Source: Membranipora membranacea (Eukaryota > Bryozoa > Gymnolaemata > Cheilostomatida > Membraniporidae). Taken from it: a stretch of DNA of 64,000 nt. Below the pieces are notes generated by a model. That model saw only the letters and a list, made by a program, of their open reading frames with translations. It was not told where the DNA came from and searched no databases. The stretch's first letter is position 1. Each line of letters starts with the position of its first letter. Where the stretch lies: the NCBI GenBank assembly GCA_914767715.1, contig OU612075.1, positions 17,794,001 to 17,858,000 of the forward strand. Reading direction: 5' to 3'. Position numbers and translations under genes: made by a program. Positions 1 to 13,132 of the stretch are shown here, piece by piece.

Positions 1-198
1 CATCTAGCCAAGTTTGAAATAGCAGGGTCTAGAAGGGTCTACAGGCATTTTGTCTCCCCTGTTACAGATTTGCACAAATATCTTGTTCAGTCATGCTTGC
101 TTGCTTGCTTATTATAACTGATGCTGGATACATCATCATGAATGATTAGGTATCAGTGTTGTCTCAATCATATTGAAGATTGTACTAGGGTAGCTTAC
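1..198. other. MIPEP intron sequence at the window edge
   Basis: These bases lie downstream (in gene direction) of the last visible MIPEP exon, whose donor is at 198. No coding stretch resembling the next MIPEP segment, which would carry the HEXXH zinc site, is present, so this is read as intron and the gene continues off the left edge. Confidence 0.6.
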
Positions 199-3100
199 CT
201 GATATGAACCATCATCTCGTTGTCGTCCCCCCTGTATAGTGAAGTGACAATCCTGGCCTGGTTTATCTGCCCTCTCAAAGAAGTCACAGTAAATATATCC
301 TATCACATCCTTACTGTCCATTCGTTCTACCTACAATAGAATAAGCATCCGATCTGTATGACAGGGTTGTTGTTATGAGTACCTGCAATGATTGAGTTTG
401 TGTTTGTGTGTGAAGAGAAAAATCCACAGATGAGGGTCTCCTTCTTCCAATCTCCTCAAGCTGCTATATTGAGGTGATAAGCGATTGTTACACTTGTGTA
501 CTGAGGAGAAAACGATTTGTCAAATAGGATTGATCAAATCAGATTACAGGATCTGATGCCATTTTGTGCGTGGTGATAACCTATGGGAGGCATATCGTAG
601 TGTATTTTACAGATTATAGTGTACAGTTTACCTGTAGTTTATGTACAGAGCTATGCCAGCACTCTCCTGGGTCCGGTGTCACATCTTGTAATGTTATACC
701 ATAGAGTTTCTCTGTGAGAAGCTTCAGTCCCTCCATACATGAGCCCAGAGACAGATAGTTAGAAATCTCTGATACACTTGCTGACACACTGTGAGGATAG
801 TAAATAATACAGCAAGAACTTAAAATTCACATTTTAAGTACATACATACTGGTAGTTGAAAGGTATGCATGTCTCATGAGGTTTTTGCTGGTGTTTAGAC
901 TACGAGTTGCCAGTTCACAACTTCAGTGATAGAGTGCAACTTCGAGAAGTGGATTTGAGTGTCCAGTATACATACAGCCATGCCGATGAGTCCGCAGACC
1001 AATGTGTGTATCAGAATTGGCAGAAGAAAATTTGATACATAGGCTATAATTGATACTAGTGATCACATACAAACAGTCGCATACTAAATAGTGTGATCTC
1101 AATATCAATGTGTAAAGCTATGCCAACTAAAAGACTTTAACATATCATTGAATTTAGTAAAAGCATCACCTCAGTTGTCTATTCAGCGCTGTACAGTATG
1201 TCACATCCCAGGGATTCAGAGTTGTACTTGTACCACCACTTCTCTCTTTGATGTCTTTCATCTTAGCAAAGTCTTGTGATGTCATTGATTTGAGCTGATC
1301 AGAGAGAAGATGGAGAAATCTAGTAACATTCTCAGGAGTCTCTGTCATTGTACCCTGAAGTGCCCGCTCTGTAAGGTAGATAAAATAATGAAATCGTTAA
1401 TTGTCTACCATTTACAGAAAGATAATAACACACCACATTATCAGCAAATTCAACTTGGGAGACAAATATTTTGTTTGATACAAGTTATGGGTAACCTTCT
1501 GCGATCGAAACCAAACTTAAAGTCACACAAGGTTGGGATTTGGGACCAAATCTGAGTCAATGACTATTTATAGTCACAATGATGAGATTATTAGGAGAAA
1601 GACCTCACAATATAAAATAGGATACAAAAGTAAAATGTATTCCGCAAACCTGCAAAACTGTTGAAGCCAACCAGTTTTGATAGTTGATCCCTTGCAGCCA
1701 GCATGTAGTCTAAGGTCTTACTCTGCTGCTCATTGGGTAAGAGGTAGGCACGGTACGACGCCTCTCTTACTGCCTCATCATGATGATCTGAGGCCGTGCC
1801 ACTCACTGTAACCTGCTTGCCTTGTTTAAATCTAAACAATATAATAGAAATTTTATCATCAAACAGATTGACTTCTTCACGAATAATGAAATTACCAGTC
1901 AGCTACGACTATATACTGTCTTAAAATCCACCTTTATGTAGTTTCAAACAGGAATGAACTTAAGGGTTGGGGCTATCAAGGTGATTCAGATGTTTAATTC
2001 TTCACTTTAATATATCCCAGATATCTGGCTCTAATACTTTAGCGTAAACATCATTACTTATTTAATTCAGCTGTTGCAGCATCATTGGCAAGCTGTTTTA
2101 GAAAGGAGGGCGCTGACAAGCTAGACTGCAATCCCTCAGCCCTGCTGCCGTCACCATGCCAAAGCATCATGCAGTTACTTATATATAATATTGTTATTGA
2201 GCCCTGCAAAGGCAAGCTACCAATATATCCATGATCCATAATAAACACCAAATCTTCTGTTCCTTGTGAACATATAAGCGAGGAAGAAGGAAGGAGAAGG
2301 AAAGGATAAGGTTCATCCTGAGCTACCTTAGGTTGAGAGAGAGAGTGAAAACTTTCCGACACTACATTGTCAGAAACCAATGTGGAAAGTCAATATGAAT
2401 TGATTTAATGCCAGTCAGACCAAGGAATAAGCGCATGGTCAAAGGTGCAAGGAAATTGGTATGTTGGACCAAATAATGAGATTATCCATCCATGTCTTTT
2501 AACATAAGCATGACATTGTGTTAAAACGCAAGGAGAATCTCCTATTTGAGGTATAGTACCGCCTGGAAATATCTGCTGAGCTTATGAATATGTTTAGCTT
2601 GACAATGTGTTGATGTGATGATTTGAAGTCATTTTGTTGAGGATATCAGGGCAGAAAATGGCATCACTTAGCTTTCCTGATCAATCAATAAATGACAAGG
2701 AAAAATTAAGCCATGATCCTGAACGGATGACAGGTGTTGGAGCTGAAAGCTGTAATATTTAATTCCCCATAAAGTATTCTAAATCGATAAATCGATCGAC
2801 ACATCACCATCAAATCTATTTCCTGTTGAGCTATTCAAATTTAGTAACTTGACAGTTTTTCAACAGCAGATGAAAGGGCTATTTTCGAATCAGCCATTGT
2901 CGATACCCGGAGAGCATTTGGTATCCGAAATACCCTTTGCTTAAGAATTTGTTTCCACAATTGATTTTAGAACAGAGAATAGAGCTATAAAAATGAAATT
3001 AGAAAAAAACTAAGAAAGAAATAATCATATTCTAGCTTATGTGAGTGGAGGAAGAGAACCATCCGCAGCTGTAATTTCCTGAAATCTGAGTTATAAGAGC

Positions 3101-5670
3101 TTTTATGGTGTTATAGCAAACCTGTAAGAGTAGCTACAATGAGATGGCACATTGATAAGCTTGAACAATCAGGGTAAGACTGTGAGAGAAACTTGTCTAC
3201 AGTAACTTTGAAATTATGCAATAATTCTCTGATCACTATCATTCTAAATATTACTCTCAGACTCAAATTGGTCGGAGGTTTTCATAAAAGACTGTCAAGT
3301 CAGTTTTCAGGGTTCCACTAACTCCGCCTGACTCTGAGTCTTCGCACCAAACAATGTTGCAATGTGTAGGATCACAGATATCTATTTCACACAGTGTAAG
3401 ATCTCACACATTTCACTGTAATTTGATCTATCCTCAACAAACCACTTGTCACCCGCATGACCGTAGTTTTGTTGATACACGGATCACATATTGGTTATAT
3501 CAGTCACTTACACATCACGAAGGCGTTCAGGCAGATCTGATTTACTTATCACAGAAGGCTGAAAAGTGCCAGCCTGAAAGGCTCCCTCCATAACCATCAC
3601 AGCTTCTGTTAGCTCTACAAATCTCTTCCTCTGAAATCACAAATCAAAACTGACAATTAAACAATGTTCGTCAACTGACTTGCACAGCATAAATCATAGA
3701 AAGAAATAAGAGAAACGCATGAAGAATGGGACTGACATTATATATTAACGCTATAGTAGTTTAGTGGATAAACTTTTTCAAAAACAGCGCTAGTGGTCTC
3801 AAAATCAATAGAAATTAGAGATGAGATACCAAAAGAGGCAAAACAAAGACATCCGATGAATAAGGTACATGGGTCAATAGAAAGTTCCTCAGAGCAACAT
3901 CATACACCTAAACTTAGAGGATGGTAAAATGATAACAGCAGCAGTGTCAACGTGCACTAACCTTTGTTTCATCTAAATGAATTCCACACTGTTCAAAGTC
4001 ATTCAGGAACAGCTGAGCCACTCGCCTGTCAGTGTCATCATAAGGATGGGAGGATAACCTGTCACCCTGCTCAACTACTCCCTTCAGTGAGCTGTACAAT
4101 CCTACATTAGTGTTCATTCTACAAATAAAATATTTTACTGGTGCTAAATTAGAAACATCAAGAAGCCACAAGTCCACATTCAAGGCCCCTTGCCTTGTAT
4201 ACCTTAAGGACCCGAGATGACGACAGTGAATGGACGCAGTAGCTATCTTGAACAAAACTGCCTAGGTCTTGCAAGATAACCTGGAGTAAATGAGGGTGAT
4301 GTCCAAGATGATTGTAACTGTTGGTTGAATTATTAAATATAGCAATGGCTGTTCTGATATCAATGAAGCAGCCATTTCATTATAGCAAACAGCATTTCTA
4401 GGGTCAGTCTCCTAGAATGACAAGTCATGTCAACCAGACTCATATTGCTGCACAGGGTACAGGATTGAACCAGTAATAGGTATGATGATTGACAACTAGT
4501 TCGAATAATGAAAAATACTTTTCATTATAATTAAATTTTATTGAGCACTGCAGGTGAGAGAAGAAGAGAAGAGAATATAACTTACTGTTGCACAATACTG
4601 CTGACAGCCAGACACGCCTCATCTGCTGCTTGTCTATACTTCTTATCTGGATGTGCTACTCTAACAAAGTCGGCCATATCTGCTACACGACATAACGTGT
4701 CTGACAAATCATCAAATACCTGTATTAGAAAAAACACGCATCATTGATGTACACATGAAACTGAAAAAGTTTTCCATACATTGCATCGTTATTGTTTTTC
4801 AACTGACAAACTGCTTTTTGTGGTAGAAATTCACCAGAACTAGTTCACTCTTCTTGGCTTCACCACCACCATTATTTCCATTAAGGTCTATCACTACATA
4901 ATGAAACTCCAGGGATGGATTCACATTACAAACAGAAGTTATAGTAGCTGCAATTTAATAACTCTTCGAGAATCTATTGAGCACATGCTGAGGTCAGGCA
5001 TGGTAGTGGACACTTGGAATTCATGTTCAGGATGTTGATAAACTTTCCTAATCATTTTTAATCATTCAAAGGACATGTCTATTTGATGGGAAACTGTGAT
5101 TTTTACAACATGAAATTTTCCCAATTTATACCATGAATTTAAGAATAAGCTACGTCAATTAATCAATTTTTTTAATCCAGCAAAGTAAACTTCTGATATA
5201 TGTTTGACACATTTAGTTACCTGTACAAGTTTGCGTGTGCGGTTACTACTTGTTGCCTCGGCCACTAGCTGTTCAGAGTCTAACTCCACTTTAGTCCTGA
5301 GATCAGAGAATCCACTCGCATCCTCCAGTTCAGGTATTCCAAACAAACACTATCAAATTTCAATACATTTATGTCCATAGTGCTCAGTGCAATTTTTCAA
5401 CGATGGCTTCTCGACCCCATTGAATATAATATTACACACTTTATCTGACTCTTTATTCTGTTACAAACAAGTTTCGAATACCAACAAATAATCAATGTGA
5501 TAATAATCAGTTCTGATAAAGGCTCATACCCCTTCCTTTTGCCGATTAAAGCCAAGTTTGAAGCCTGGCCTAGACGGAACACTGTTGAATCGCAATGCCA
5601 GTGTTGATACATATCTCTGAGAGAACTGTAACTTCATGAAAGAAGCTACAAAGCCACTCAGGATTTTCAT
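199..5670 (-). CDS. MIPEP: Mitochondrial intermediate peptidase, 5' two thirds (partial)
   Basis: This is a thimet-family (M3) metallopeptidase of the mitochondrial matrix, which removes an N-terminal octapeptide from some imported precursors after the general processing peptidase has cut. Exons in gene order are 5530-5670, 5221-5349, 4586-4719, 3962-4118, 3512-3630, 1650-1831, 1170-1368, 632-788 and 199-330; all junctions are GT-AG and in phase, giving 450 residues. Segments that match the known family include [58 protein letters not shown] and [20 protein letters not shown]. The ATG at 5670 follows a pyrimidine-rich AG, so the first coding exon probably sits behind a 5'UTR intron, and its product begins with a basic, hydroxylated presequence ([14 protein letters not shown]) typical of matrix targeting. 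The HEXXH active site and the C-terminal third lie beyond position 1. The next gene, the DIABLO homologue, is head to head. Confidence 0.95.
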
Positions 5671-6129
5671 AGTGCTGCTAATCTGAAAATAAAACGATTT
5701 GAAGCATGAACAATTCATTTTTGCAAATCTGTTCTCATTGTGACTCTCGCAGCTGCTCGTTGCATACAGATGATCTTTTTGCTTAAAGCTGTTTTAAAAT
5801 AAGTCAAAAAAACTAGATGGATACATATACATATACATATACATACAGTCTCTAAATTATTTGACTGTTTCTGTTTTAAGCTTTCACGTTTTGTTTAAAT
5901 TGCAGATTTCCCATCTTTTGGTGGATATCATAATAGTGTTCCAAGTGTTCCACTCACTATAACATGGGGTGTACTATGTGTACTAAAATTGTGTCCAGTA
6001 AATGGTCATGCCCCACACATCTCTGTGAAAGGACCATCCATTTGGGACAAAATGATACTCATCTAAAAGTGCTAACTGGCCATCAATTTCACCTTGTATC
6101 AATCTCAATCTTGTTAGATACAATCTAGA

Positions 6130-6400
6130 GTGTGACTGTCACCATCCGGATGGCAATTTGGCAACTCTTGGTCGCAACATACCCATCGGAATGGGTTTGG
6201 AGCAGAAATATATGTTGATCCACCCCATCCGCATGAGTTTCAAACCATCCCACTCTGACAAATTCGTATCCAGATGCAGTTGATGCAACTGGATGCCTAC
6301 TGGGCATCCAGCGGTTGCACAACGGTACCAGTGGGATGCATTTTTGGCAACCACCAGGTGTCACGTTGTTATCCCGTGGTTGCCAAAAAGAATCCGGGCG
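6130..6400. repeat. Hairpin-dense patch
   Basis: Several short inverted repeats are packed together: CCATCCGGATGG near 6143, a GGATGCC/GGGCATCC stem near 6292-6310, a stem around CAGTTGATGCAACTG near 6275, and a wider TTTTTGGCAACCAC / GTGGTTGCCAAAAA pair spanning about 6340-6392. The patch is richer in G and C than its surroundings. It may be a degraded mobile element or a structured transcript. Open frames on the minus strand across it look incidental. Confidence 0.4.
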
Positions 6401-7433
6401 GGTTCTTAGCGCAGTACGGTGCCGGGGAGTAGGCATTTGCATACAACAAGAGTGTGTACTTTGCCCAAGTAAAGTTAGCTCAAAATCACTAGCAACTTAT
6501 CAATTTAAAAAAAAGAGCATGCTCACGAGCCACAAGGACACAGAATTCCACTAAGCTTTTCAAGTAGGTACATCATCAGAGAGAATGGTTACATTTAACA
6601 ATTTTTGATGCCCTCCTTAAATTAAATAAAATATAAAGATAATAGTAGTATTAGTGCCCACTCAAATTATGTTAGTTATCCTAAAAAACTATTCATTCTC
6701 ACATTCTCCCTCTTTTCTCTAGTTTATGGGGCATGGAATCAGCTGTCGGTATACCAGGTAGTATCAAATTGTTAATTGAGGAAGGCAAGAGAAGGCAGGT
6801 CCATTGGAAATATATATTAGAGGTGAAAAGTGTTCACCGGTCCAATGATTTATCCTTGTCTCAGCCAAATTTGCGATAAGTCACAAAGCATTTTAGTTGC
6901 CTCATTAATTCTTGTTGTTGTTATCAGTTTCATGATAAGATAAAAAGTTATCAACCCCATTGTAATTGGTCACTTAAAGTCACAGAATTTTCGCACCCAG
7001 TATAATCATTTCTGAAAGATAAATTTTCAGTAGTAAATGAAATACAACAGCAGTCACATGTAAGGTGAATCATGAACTAGTGGGGGGAACTCATTTGACA
7101 AATAATGCATAGAACCTAGTTTGCATGTCTCAATTTCTTTGACTCACCCTCCCGAAGAAGAGGGGACTGTGCTTAAAGTTGATAGTTTTCCCATACATCC
7201 ATGTGAACTGACATGCTGTAGGCATGGGCCCCTGGATATAACCAAGGAGTAAAAGAATAAAAAACAAAAATTTTTACAAGGAGTAAAAAATATAACATAC
7301 CTTTACTTTGTCAATGTCCAGTATCCTTGACACTGGACATTGGCGGTGTTTTTCCTTGGTTCCACAGCTTCTAAAGACTGCCCCACAAAATCTCAAAACT
7401 GTCTTTCACCTTCTGGAGACTACCGCACAATAT

Positions 7434-7766
7434 GCATTACAAAATAAAGTACAGTTGACGTTGTGAAATACCCTTTACCAGTGGTTCCTACATATCGTAG
7501 CAGCGGGTGGATTGTGTATACCCACAAATGAGTGTAGCAAAAGTAGAGAGCTGAGCCTAGCATACATGCGCCCCAGCATGCAATCACATGAATCCAACAT
7601 GCATTCAGACAAGCACACGTTGCCTGCCATTGTACTCCTTTGTTCACCAAACAAAAGGCCTTCTGTTACACAACTCTCATAGGTGCATTGGGGCATGTCT
7701 CCCTGACATCGGCCCCCAGGGCCTATCCAACATACTACAGCATAGGTGTACTTTATTTTGTAATGT
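7434..7766. repeat. Element bounded by 20 bp inverted repeats
   Basis: The sequence CATTACAAAATAAAGTACA starting near 7435 recurs as its reverse complement at about 7746-7766. The interior of about 290 bp shows no further symmetry, so this fits either a small non-autonomous DNA transposon or chance inverted pairing of an older repeat. No target-site duplication was identified. Confidence 0.3.
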
Positions 7767-8528
7767 GGCTTATGAGCCTTCACGCACCAACCGCTAGTGA
7801 CTTCCGATTCTTCCGATAGGTTGATCGCCGTCGGAGTAGTTGTCTCCTTTCAAGGGCGATATGCTGTGTAGTGATAACAGAGTGAGACTTGATTATCTGG
7901 ATGTAAATAACAGTATATCAGTCATCGGAGATGTAACAGTTAGGTATTTTGTATAGCTTCACAGCCACGACTCGCAAGGGATCAATTCAAGGAGGGTTTT
8001 GGCGTCACATTCACAATCGCAGGGTTTTCAGCAGTGGGTTGTTAACATATAAGGGGGAGGATAAGGAGAAATTGACAGACAACTTTTGTTAGTAACCTGG
8101 GACAACACTGTAGGGGTTTCCAGTGGATTATCAGACACCAGGCCACACCACACCGAGACCAGATCAGGGTAACAAGTCCTTGCCCATACACTAAAATCAA
8201 CCACAACAGGGCGCTGGTGTGAAGGTGTCCTTTCAGAACTGAGAAATAGATTATGATGATCCCTGTGGAAGAATGGTCTAAAGCATGAATGAGAAATGTC
8301 ACTTGTAAACTAGGGCCAGTCATTTCCTGAGCCTTACTAGCAGGTTAAATTGCCATGGGTAGGCTACTCGGGGCTGTTTGCATTCTTGGTTCTTTTGAGG
8401 CATCTTTGATCAACCCCACATGGTACCTGAATGTATAATGGTTATGCAGCTACCTGCCTGAGCCACTCATAGTACTTGCCTGAGGTAGTCCAAAAGTATC
8501 ATTACAAAAATTTATGCAGTTCGGAATG

Positions 8529-8755
8529 GGCACTGAAATCCATCACTGGCGTCGGGTGTTGTAAGACATGTGGCAGGTGCATATGTTTGTGACATTTCAT
8601 ACAGCGCTCATGACCTCTACAAAATTTTTCTTAAATACAATACAGCATTGTTATACCCGTAAATAGATTGTTCTTGAATGCTGTAATAGACAGGTCCCAT
8701 TCAGCACCTGCCACACGTCTCAGAACACCCTAGTGTTGGATTCGGACTAAGTGCC
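8529..8755. repeat. Small foldback (MITE-like) element
   Basis: Arms 8529-8580 and 8704-8755 are imperfect reverse complements: GGCACT at the outer end, then AATCCA, CACT, GGGTGTT and AGAC, finishing in TGTGGCAGGTGC at the inner end. The central loop of about 120 bp is unrelated sequence. The divergence between arms suggests an old insertion. No clear target-site duplication was seen. Confidence 0.5.
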
Positions 8756-9032
8756 TAAAATATGTCTCAGCATGCAACAAACCCTCTACTATGGTTTTTA
8801 TTAAACTGGCTACTACCCATATAGAACCGGACTGTTTTCTGTAATGATCGACTACAAAAAGGGTGATTTGGCGCGCTTCATACTTATCTTACTCATACCT
8901 ACTTCTATGGTGTGATAGTGCTAGACTAGTATCGGTATTGTGTCAATGTGTTGGCTTACACTTCAATTGTTTCGTTGCAGCTTACTCGTCATTATTGTGA
9001 TTTTGACATGCACTGAAGTGCCACATAGTAAG

Positions 9033-12000
9033 ATGATGAGATTCAGCACATTGCAGAAGATCAAACAATTATTATCAACCAACATGCTGTGGACTGTGAA
9101 CAGGAGTTTTCATACTGGCAAAAGCTCCCAACAGTTCAGCGCTGGGTACGTTGGATCTAGGCCTTCTAAAGAGAGATTTCATAGTGCCGTTCTTCTATCA
9201 GTCATTGGTGAGTGTAAGATATTGCCATGACCCATCCAACGACTACCATAATGACTTTCAGCAGACAATCTATAATAACACACACAGGTTTTCTCCTTCC
9301 GGGAATGCCTTTTTTTAAAAAGATGAGTGAATTCATGGTAGCATGCACATTAAGAACATTGCTGATCCTCTATTGTGAGGAGTTGTCTTATATACCATGC
9401 AGAGTGAGAAGAAATTGTAGGGAAATGGGAAATTCCTTTTGTTATCTAACCTCAATCTAATAGTCTCTTTAGGTAGCACTTTCTGTTTGCATCTACCTGA
9501 TATCATACGTATTTTACCAATAACAATTATATAATACACTGTGCTGTTTCAGGTTGCGCTCACACATTACACTGGATGTATTACAATGATGAAAGCAGAT
9601 GGAAAATTCGTGCAGATGAAGGCCTACCAGTACCAGATCTGGAAAGTCTAAAGGTGGCCTCATTATTTACCAACCTTTTTTCTAAACATTGTTGATGATT
9701 ATCATGTTTAAATGGGGAGTCCCTCTATTGTACACCTCATTGCCTGCAGAAATGTTCGCTCTAATCTAAGGAACATCTAACTGTTCATCTAATGGTCTCC
9801 AATAAGATAAGATAAGTTAACATAATACACATTGTGAACGGCATATAGAATAGAATGTGTGAGGTCCTTTGAATTTTTGGAGTTGTCCACTAAACATCAG
9901 AGAACACATAACTCCACATTATTAATTGCTTTTTTCATTGTAGTCCAGTGTTGAAGAGGGAAAGAAGATGACTTGGGAGAAGCTTGCAAAAATATCTACA
10001 ACATCAGTGAATAGTTCAGTGAGCTCATTAGTGGAGATCACTGTATCAGAGTGCTTAGAAAATGAAGAACTTTATCAAAAGGTTAGTTGCTTGGCTAAAA
10101 AGTATCTTGTTTTATTTTTCATTTCAGAGAACTTTCCATTAATTACTACTTTGAACTGATTGCTGAAGCAATACTTTAGAATTAAGCTTTGTCAAAGCCA
10201 AAATCAAGTTATCCTACTGTTGAGTATGTGAGGATCTCCTAGACAGTTTCAATCTACTGCTTTACAATGTGATAGGGGCATAATTCTCAATCAAACAGAA
10301 ACATACCTTACAACAAAAATTGATCCTTTAGATCTACCTGAATAATATAAAATATTCACAAGATGACATGTTAGCCATTTTGCACCGGCTTAAAAATAAC
10401 AAAATCCATGGTTGGTTGACTGGATGTTAGATGATTGTAAGCTAGATAACATCGAGACACCGTCTAACTAGATAAATTTCCCTCTAGCTGAATATCAACA
10501 CATCTAGAATATCTATGAGCTCAGCACAAAATATGAATGTATAATATCTACAAGAATTGTCTGAGAAGATTTTTTTTGGCCTTTAGCTTTAAATATTTGT
10601 GTATTGTAGTATATGGATGCTTTGATAGAGCTGCTGACAGCATACATAAAAGCGCTAGGCACACCTGCAGAGGATGAGCTTTGGAGTTCTGTGATGTTCA
10701 TAAAAGGTTATTTGGCAGAGATCAAAGAGAAGAGAAGACAGCTTGAACTACTGTGGAATAATTGTAAGGCCCTCTCTGAACATGCTGGACAGGCTGCCTT
10801 TTTGACTGGTAGGTGGTCGGTTGATATATTACTTAATTAACTTTTTTTGCAAATTGAATTCATCTTGCTCATCAGTCTGGTGCCTTGATAAATTGTGACC
10901 AAATAATTGATATCCCAACCCCAGGTGAAATAATTTTTGTCAATTATCTTTTTGCTAACTCACCTGGCAAAGAATCACAGCAATACTGTGGAAGTAATTG
11001 GCTTTGTGTTTGTGTTGAAATTCATTCTCTCTCTCTACAGTATTTCTTCTTTGTATATAGGGGCGGAGTTTAGCGGATGTAGACTAGGAGAGGTTATGTC
11101 TGCTGCTGAGATTAACATGTCACGCCTCAATGCTCTAAATTCTAAACTTGAGATAGAGTTAGCTTCTCTTGAAGCTGATGAGATCAGAAGCAGTGTCAAG
11201 CATCAGGAAGAGATGAGAGACAAACTGAGACAAAAACAAAGTGAGTGAAGTTTACATGCTGGCCATGTTGAGCGGGTCTTTGAATTAAAATGAAGGCTTT
11301 ATTTGGAGCCAACTTATGGCTATTACATCGCTCAAAATTCTGGTTCTTTTGATTTTTTCAATTATGCAAATTCACCTATAAAATTTATATTGTTCCTTCA
11401 AGCAGTAAGTGACTTGGGAGGTCTCGCTAGATTAACAAGGAGTAATCAGAAAGTGATTTTCGTGGTTTTTAACTGAATGAACCCCCATCCCCCCTCAAAT
11501 CGTAATAGCTTAAAAACTAAAAATCTCATAAAAAGGCATAACAAGTTGCATCCACAAATTATAATATCCCGCTACACTCTGTAGCAGCTGTAGCTTGGCT
11601 GTTCAAATAGATTAAAGTACCACCAATAATAAAAATGACATCATAATAATATGAATGCAATTGTTAAAATTAATGACAACTGTGATGACACAATCCAGAG
11701 TGTGTTGGGTTTTTAAGTGCATAAACATTGCCAACTGCATTCCCTCAGTGAGCAAAACAAAGCCACGAGTATCCACTACATTCAGTCACGTGCTGTTTAC
11801 TCACCCCTTAATGTGTTTCACTGTCACCTACGACTTGAATGCATCACCTTTATCAAAATCAAATACAAAGCTTCCCAAATATCTTTCCTGCTTAAATCTT
11901 TAAATCTGTAACAGAGGACACACTCTTCCATGACGTGATAAAGGCAATGCCAAGCGTTCAAGGTGTTCAAGATACATAAACCAGTGATCAGTTGAGGCCA

Positions 12001-13132
12001 AGTTATTTCCAAAATATGGATTTTATTTGTATTCCGGATATTAATAGTTTAGACTAGATGAATTAATATAGGCCCTATGTCACAGAGAAAAAAACATATG
12101 CTTCTACTGGTTTAGACATGCAGTAAGGGATTGTGCACATTGCTGATTCATTACCGAATGATTAACATTATTGTACAGATGAATTCTATTCATTATTCTA
12201 AAAGCTGTAAAAGCTCCCTGGTGACAACAAGTAGAAGACAACACTGGCACCACTAAATACGTATGAGGATGCAATTAACCTTCACCAGTAGGCAACATAC
12301 TCAACAAAATAAATCTAAGGTATAAGCATTGGATATGCACCACAGGGCAAACAGTAGCCCCTCAATCCCATGGCTGCAATAAACTGAATTAAGTTGAAAA
12401 GCTATTATAATCTCAAAGAAAATGCCTAATTTTTGATTATTGAAAGCAATAGTATTGTCTATTAAGATGATTTTGTAACTGAGCTGACCGTTTATATATC
12501 AAGATTGACACAAGGAAAGATAACTGCTTGGATTCTAGAAAAAAAATTATTTTATACATCATTTTTTTTCAATAATATTTATTTGGAGAGTACGGGTATT
12601 TGTGTTACTGAAACAAAATGGTAGAAGAGATTTTGTAATTGAAATAATTAAAATTTTCAAATTTAACATTTATTTATAACCTCCAAATTTAGAAGGAGAA
12701 CATCATTACGCATCAAATATAAAATTACAACTTTTGTGGTTGTCTGCCATCTTCATAAGCGTTATAGCCATCAATGTTTTGTTTTATCTATTGTGCTATT
12801 GTTTTTCACTGGAGATACCGTTTGGAGGACTAACTTATTTAACTCATTCCTAACTTCATTTATGACAGAAAATTAAGATCAAATGTATTCCATAAAAGTG
12901 AAGTTTTGAGTAGGACTTAAGTGAAGTTTCAATGTATTCATTCATGAAACAAATTTGTATTTCCTCAGAATTCAGCTTAACAAGTGTGTCACTAAATTGT
13001 TGATGATGTTACACTATGAAAGTTAGGTCAAATAAATACTGACTTTTATATATATTTTTATTACTAGAACTGATAAGATCAGAGACCACCGAAAAGGAGC
13101 AAAACTATTCGGCTCAGTTGGACAGATCGTAG
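9033..13132 (+). CDS. DIABLO: Smac/DIABLO homologue
   Basis: Mammalian Smac/DIABLO is imported into the mitochondrial intermembrane space and, once released during apoptosis, binds and neutralises IAP proteins. Six exons, 9033-9207, 9553-9653, 9944-10081, 10610-10808, 11061-11240 and 13068-13132, join in frame to 285 residues (the human protein has 239). The helical core matches the family: ALIELLTAYIKAL, EDELWSSVMFIKGYLAEI, LSEHAGQAAFLTGAEFSG and the end RSETTEKEQNYSAQLDRS, comparable to human RAESEQEAYLRED. The first 50 residues are basic and hydroxylated and precede a hydrophobic stretch, as in the human presequence. The position of the mature N-terminus (residue 61, after Cys) reads AHTL rather than AVPI. 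The ATG at 9033 or 9036 was chosen because the upstream in-frame ATG lacks presequence character. Without splicing at 11240 the frame stops at 11248, giving a possible shorter form. The donor at 9653 is weak. Confidence 0.85.

Larger units (their letters stand above)
5671..9032. other. Spacer between MIPEP and DIABLO (head to head)
   Basis: No coding exon is recognised in these 3.4 kb. The stretch should hold the 5' ends and promoters of both divergent genes. It contains a short TACATA repeat (about 5822-5848), a hairpin-dense GC-richer patch (6130-6400), a pair of 20 bp inverted repeats (7434-7766) and a small foldback element (8529-8755). Open frames here are not supported by splice context or recognisable similarity. 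Confidence 0.55.

Noticed and set aside
6125-6442. 105-residue open frame on the minus strand
   Set aside because: It lies in the hairpin-dense patch, overlaps another frame and resembles nothing recognised.
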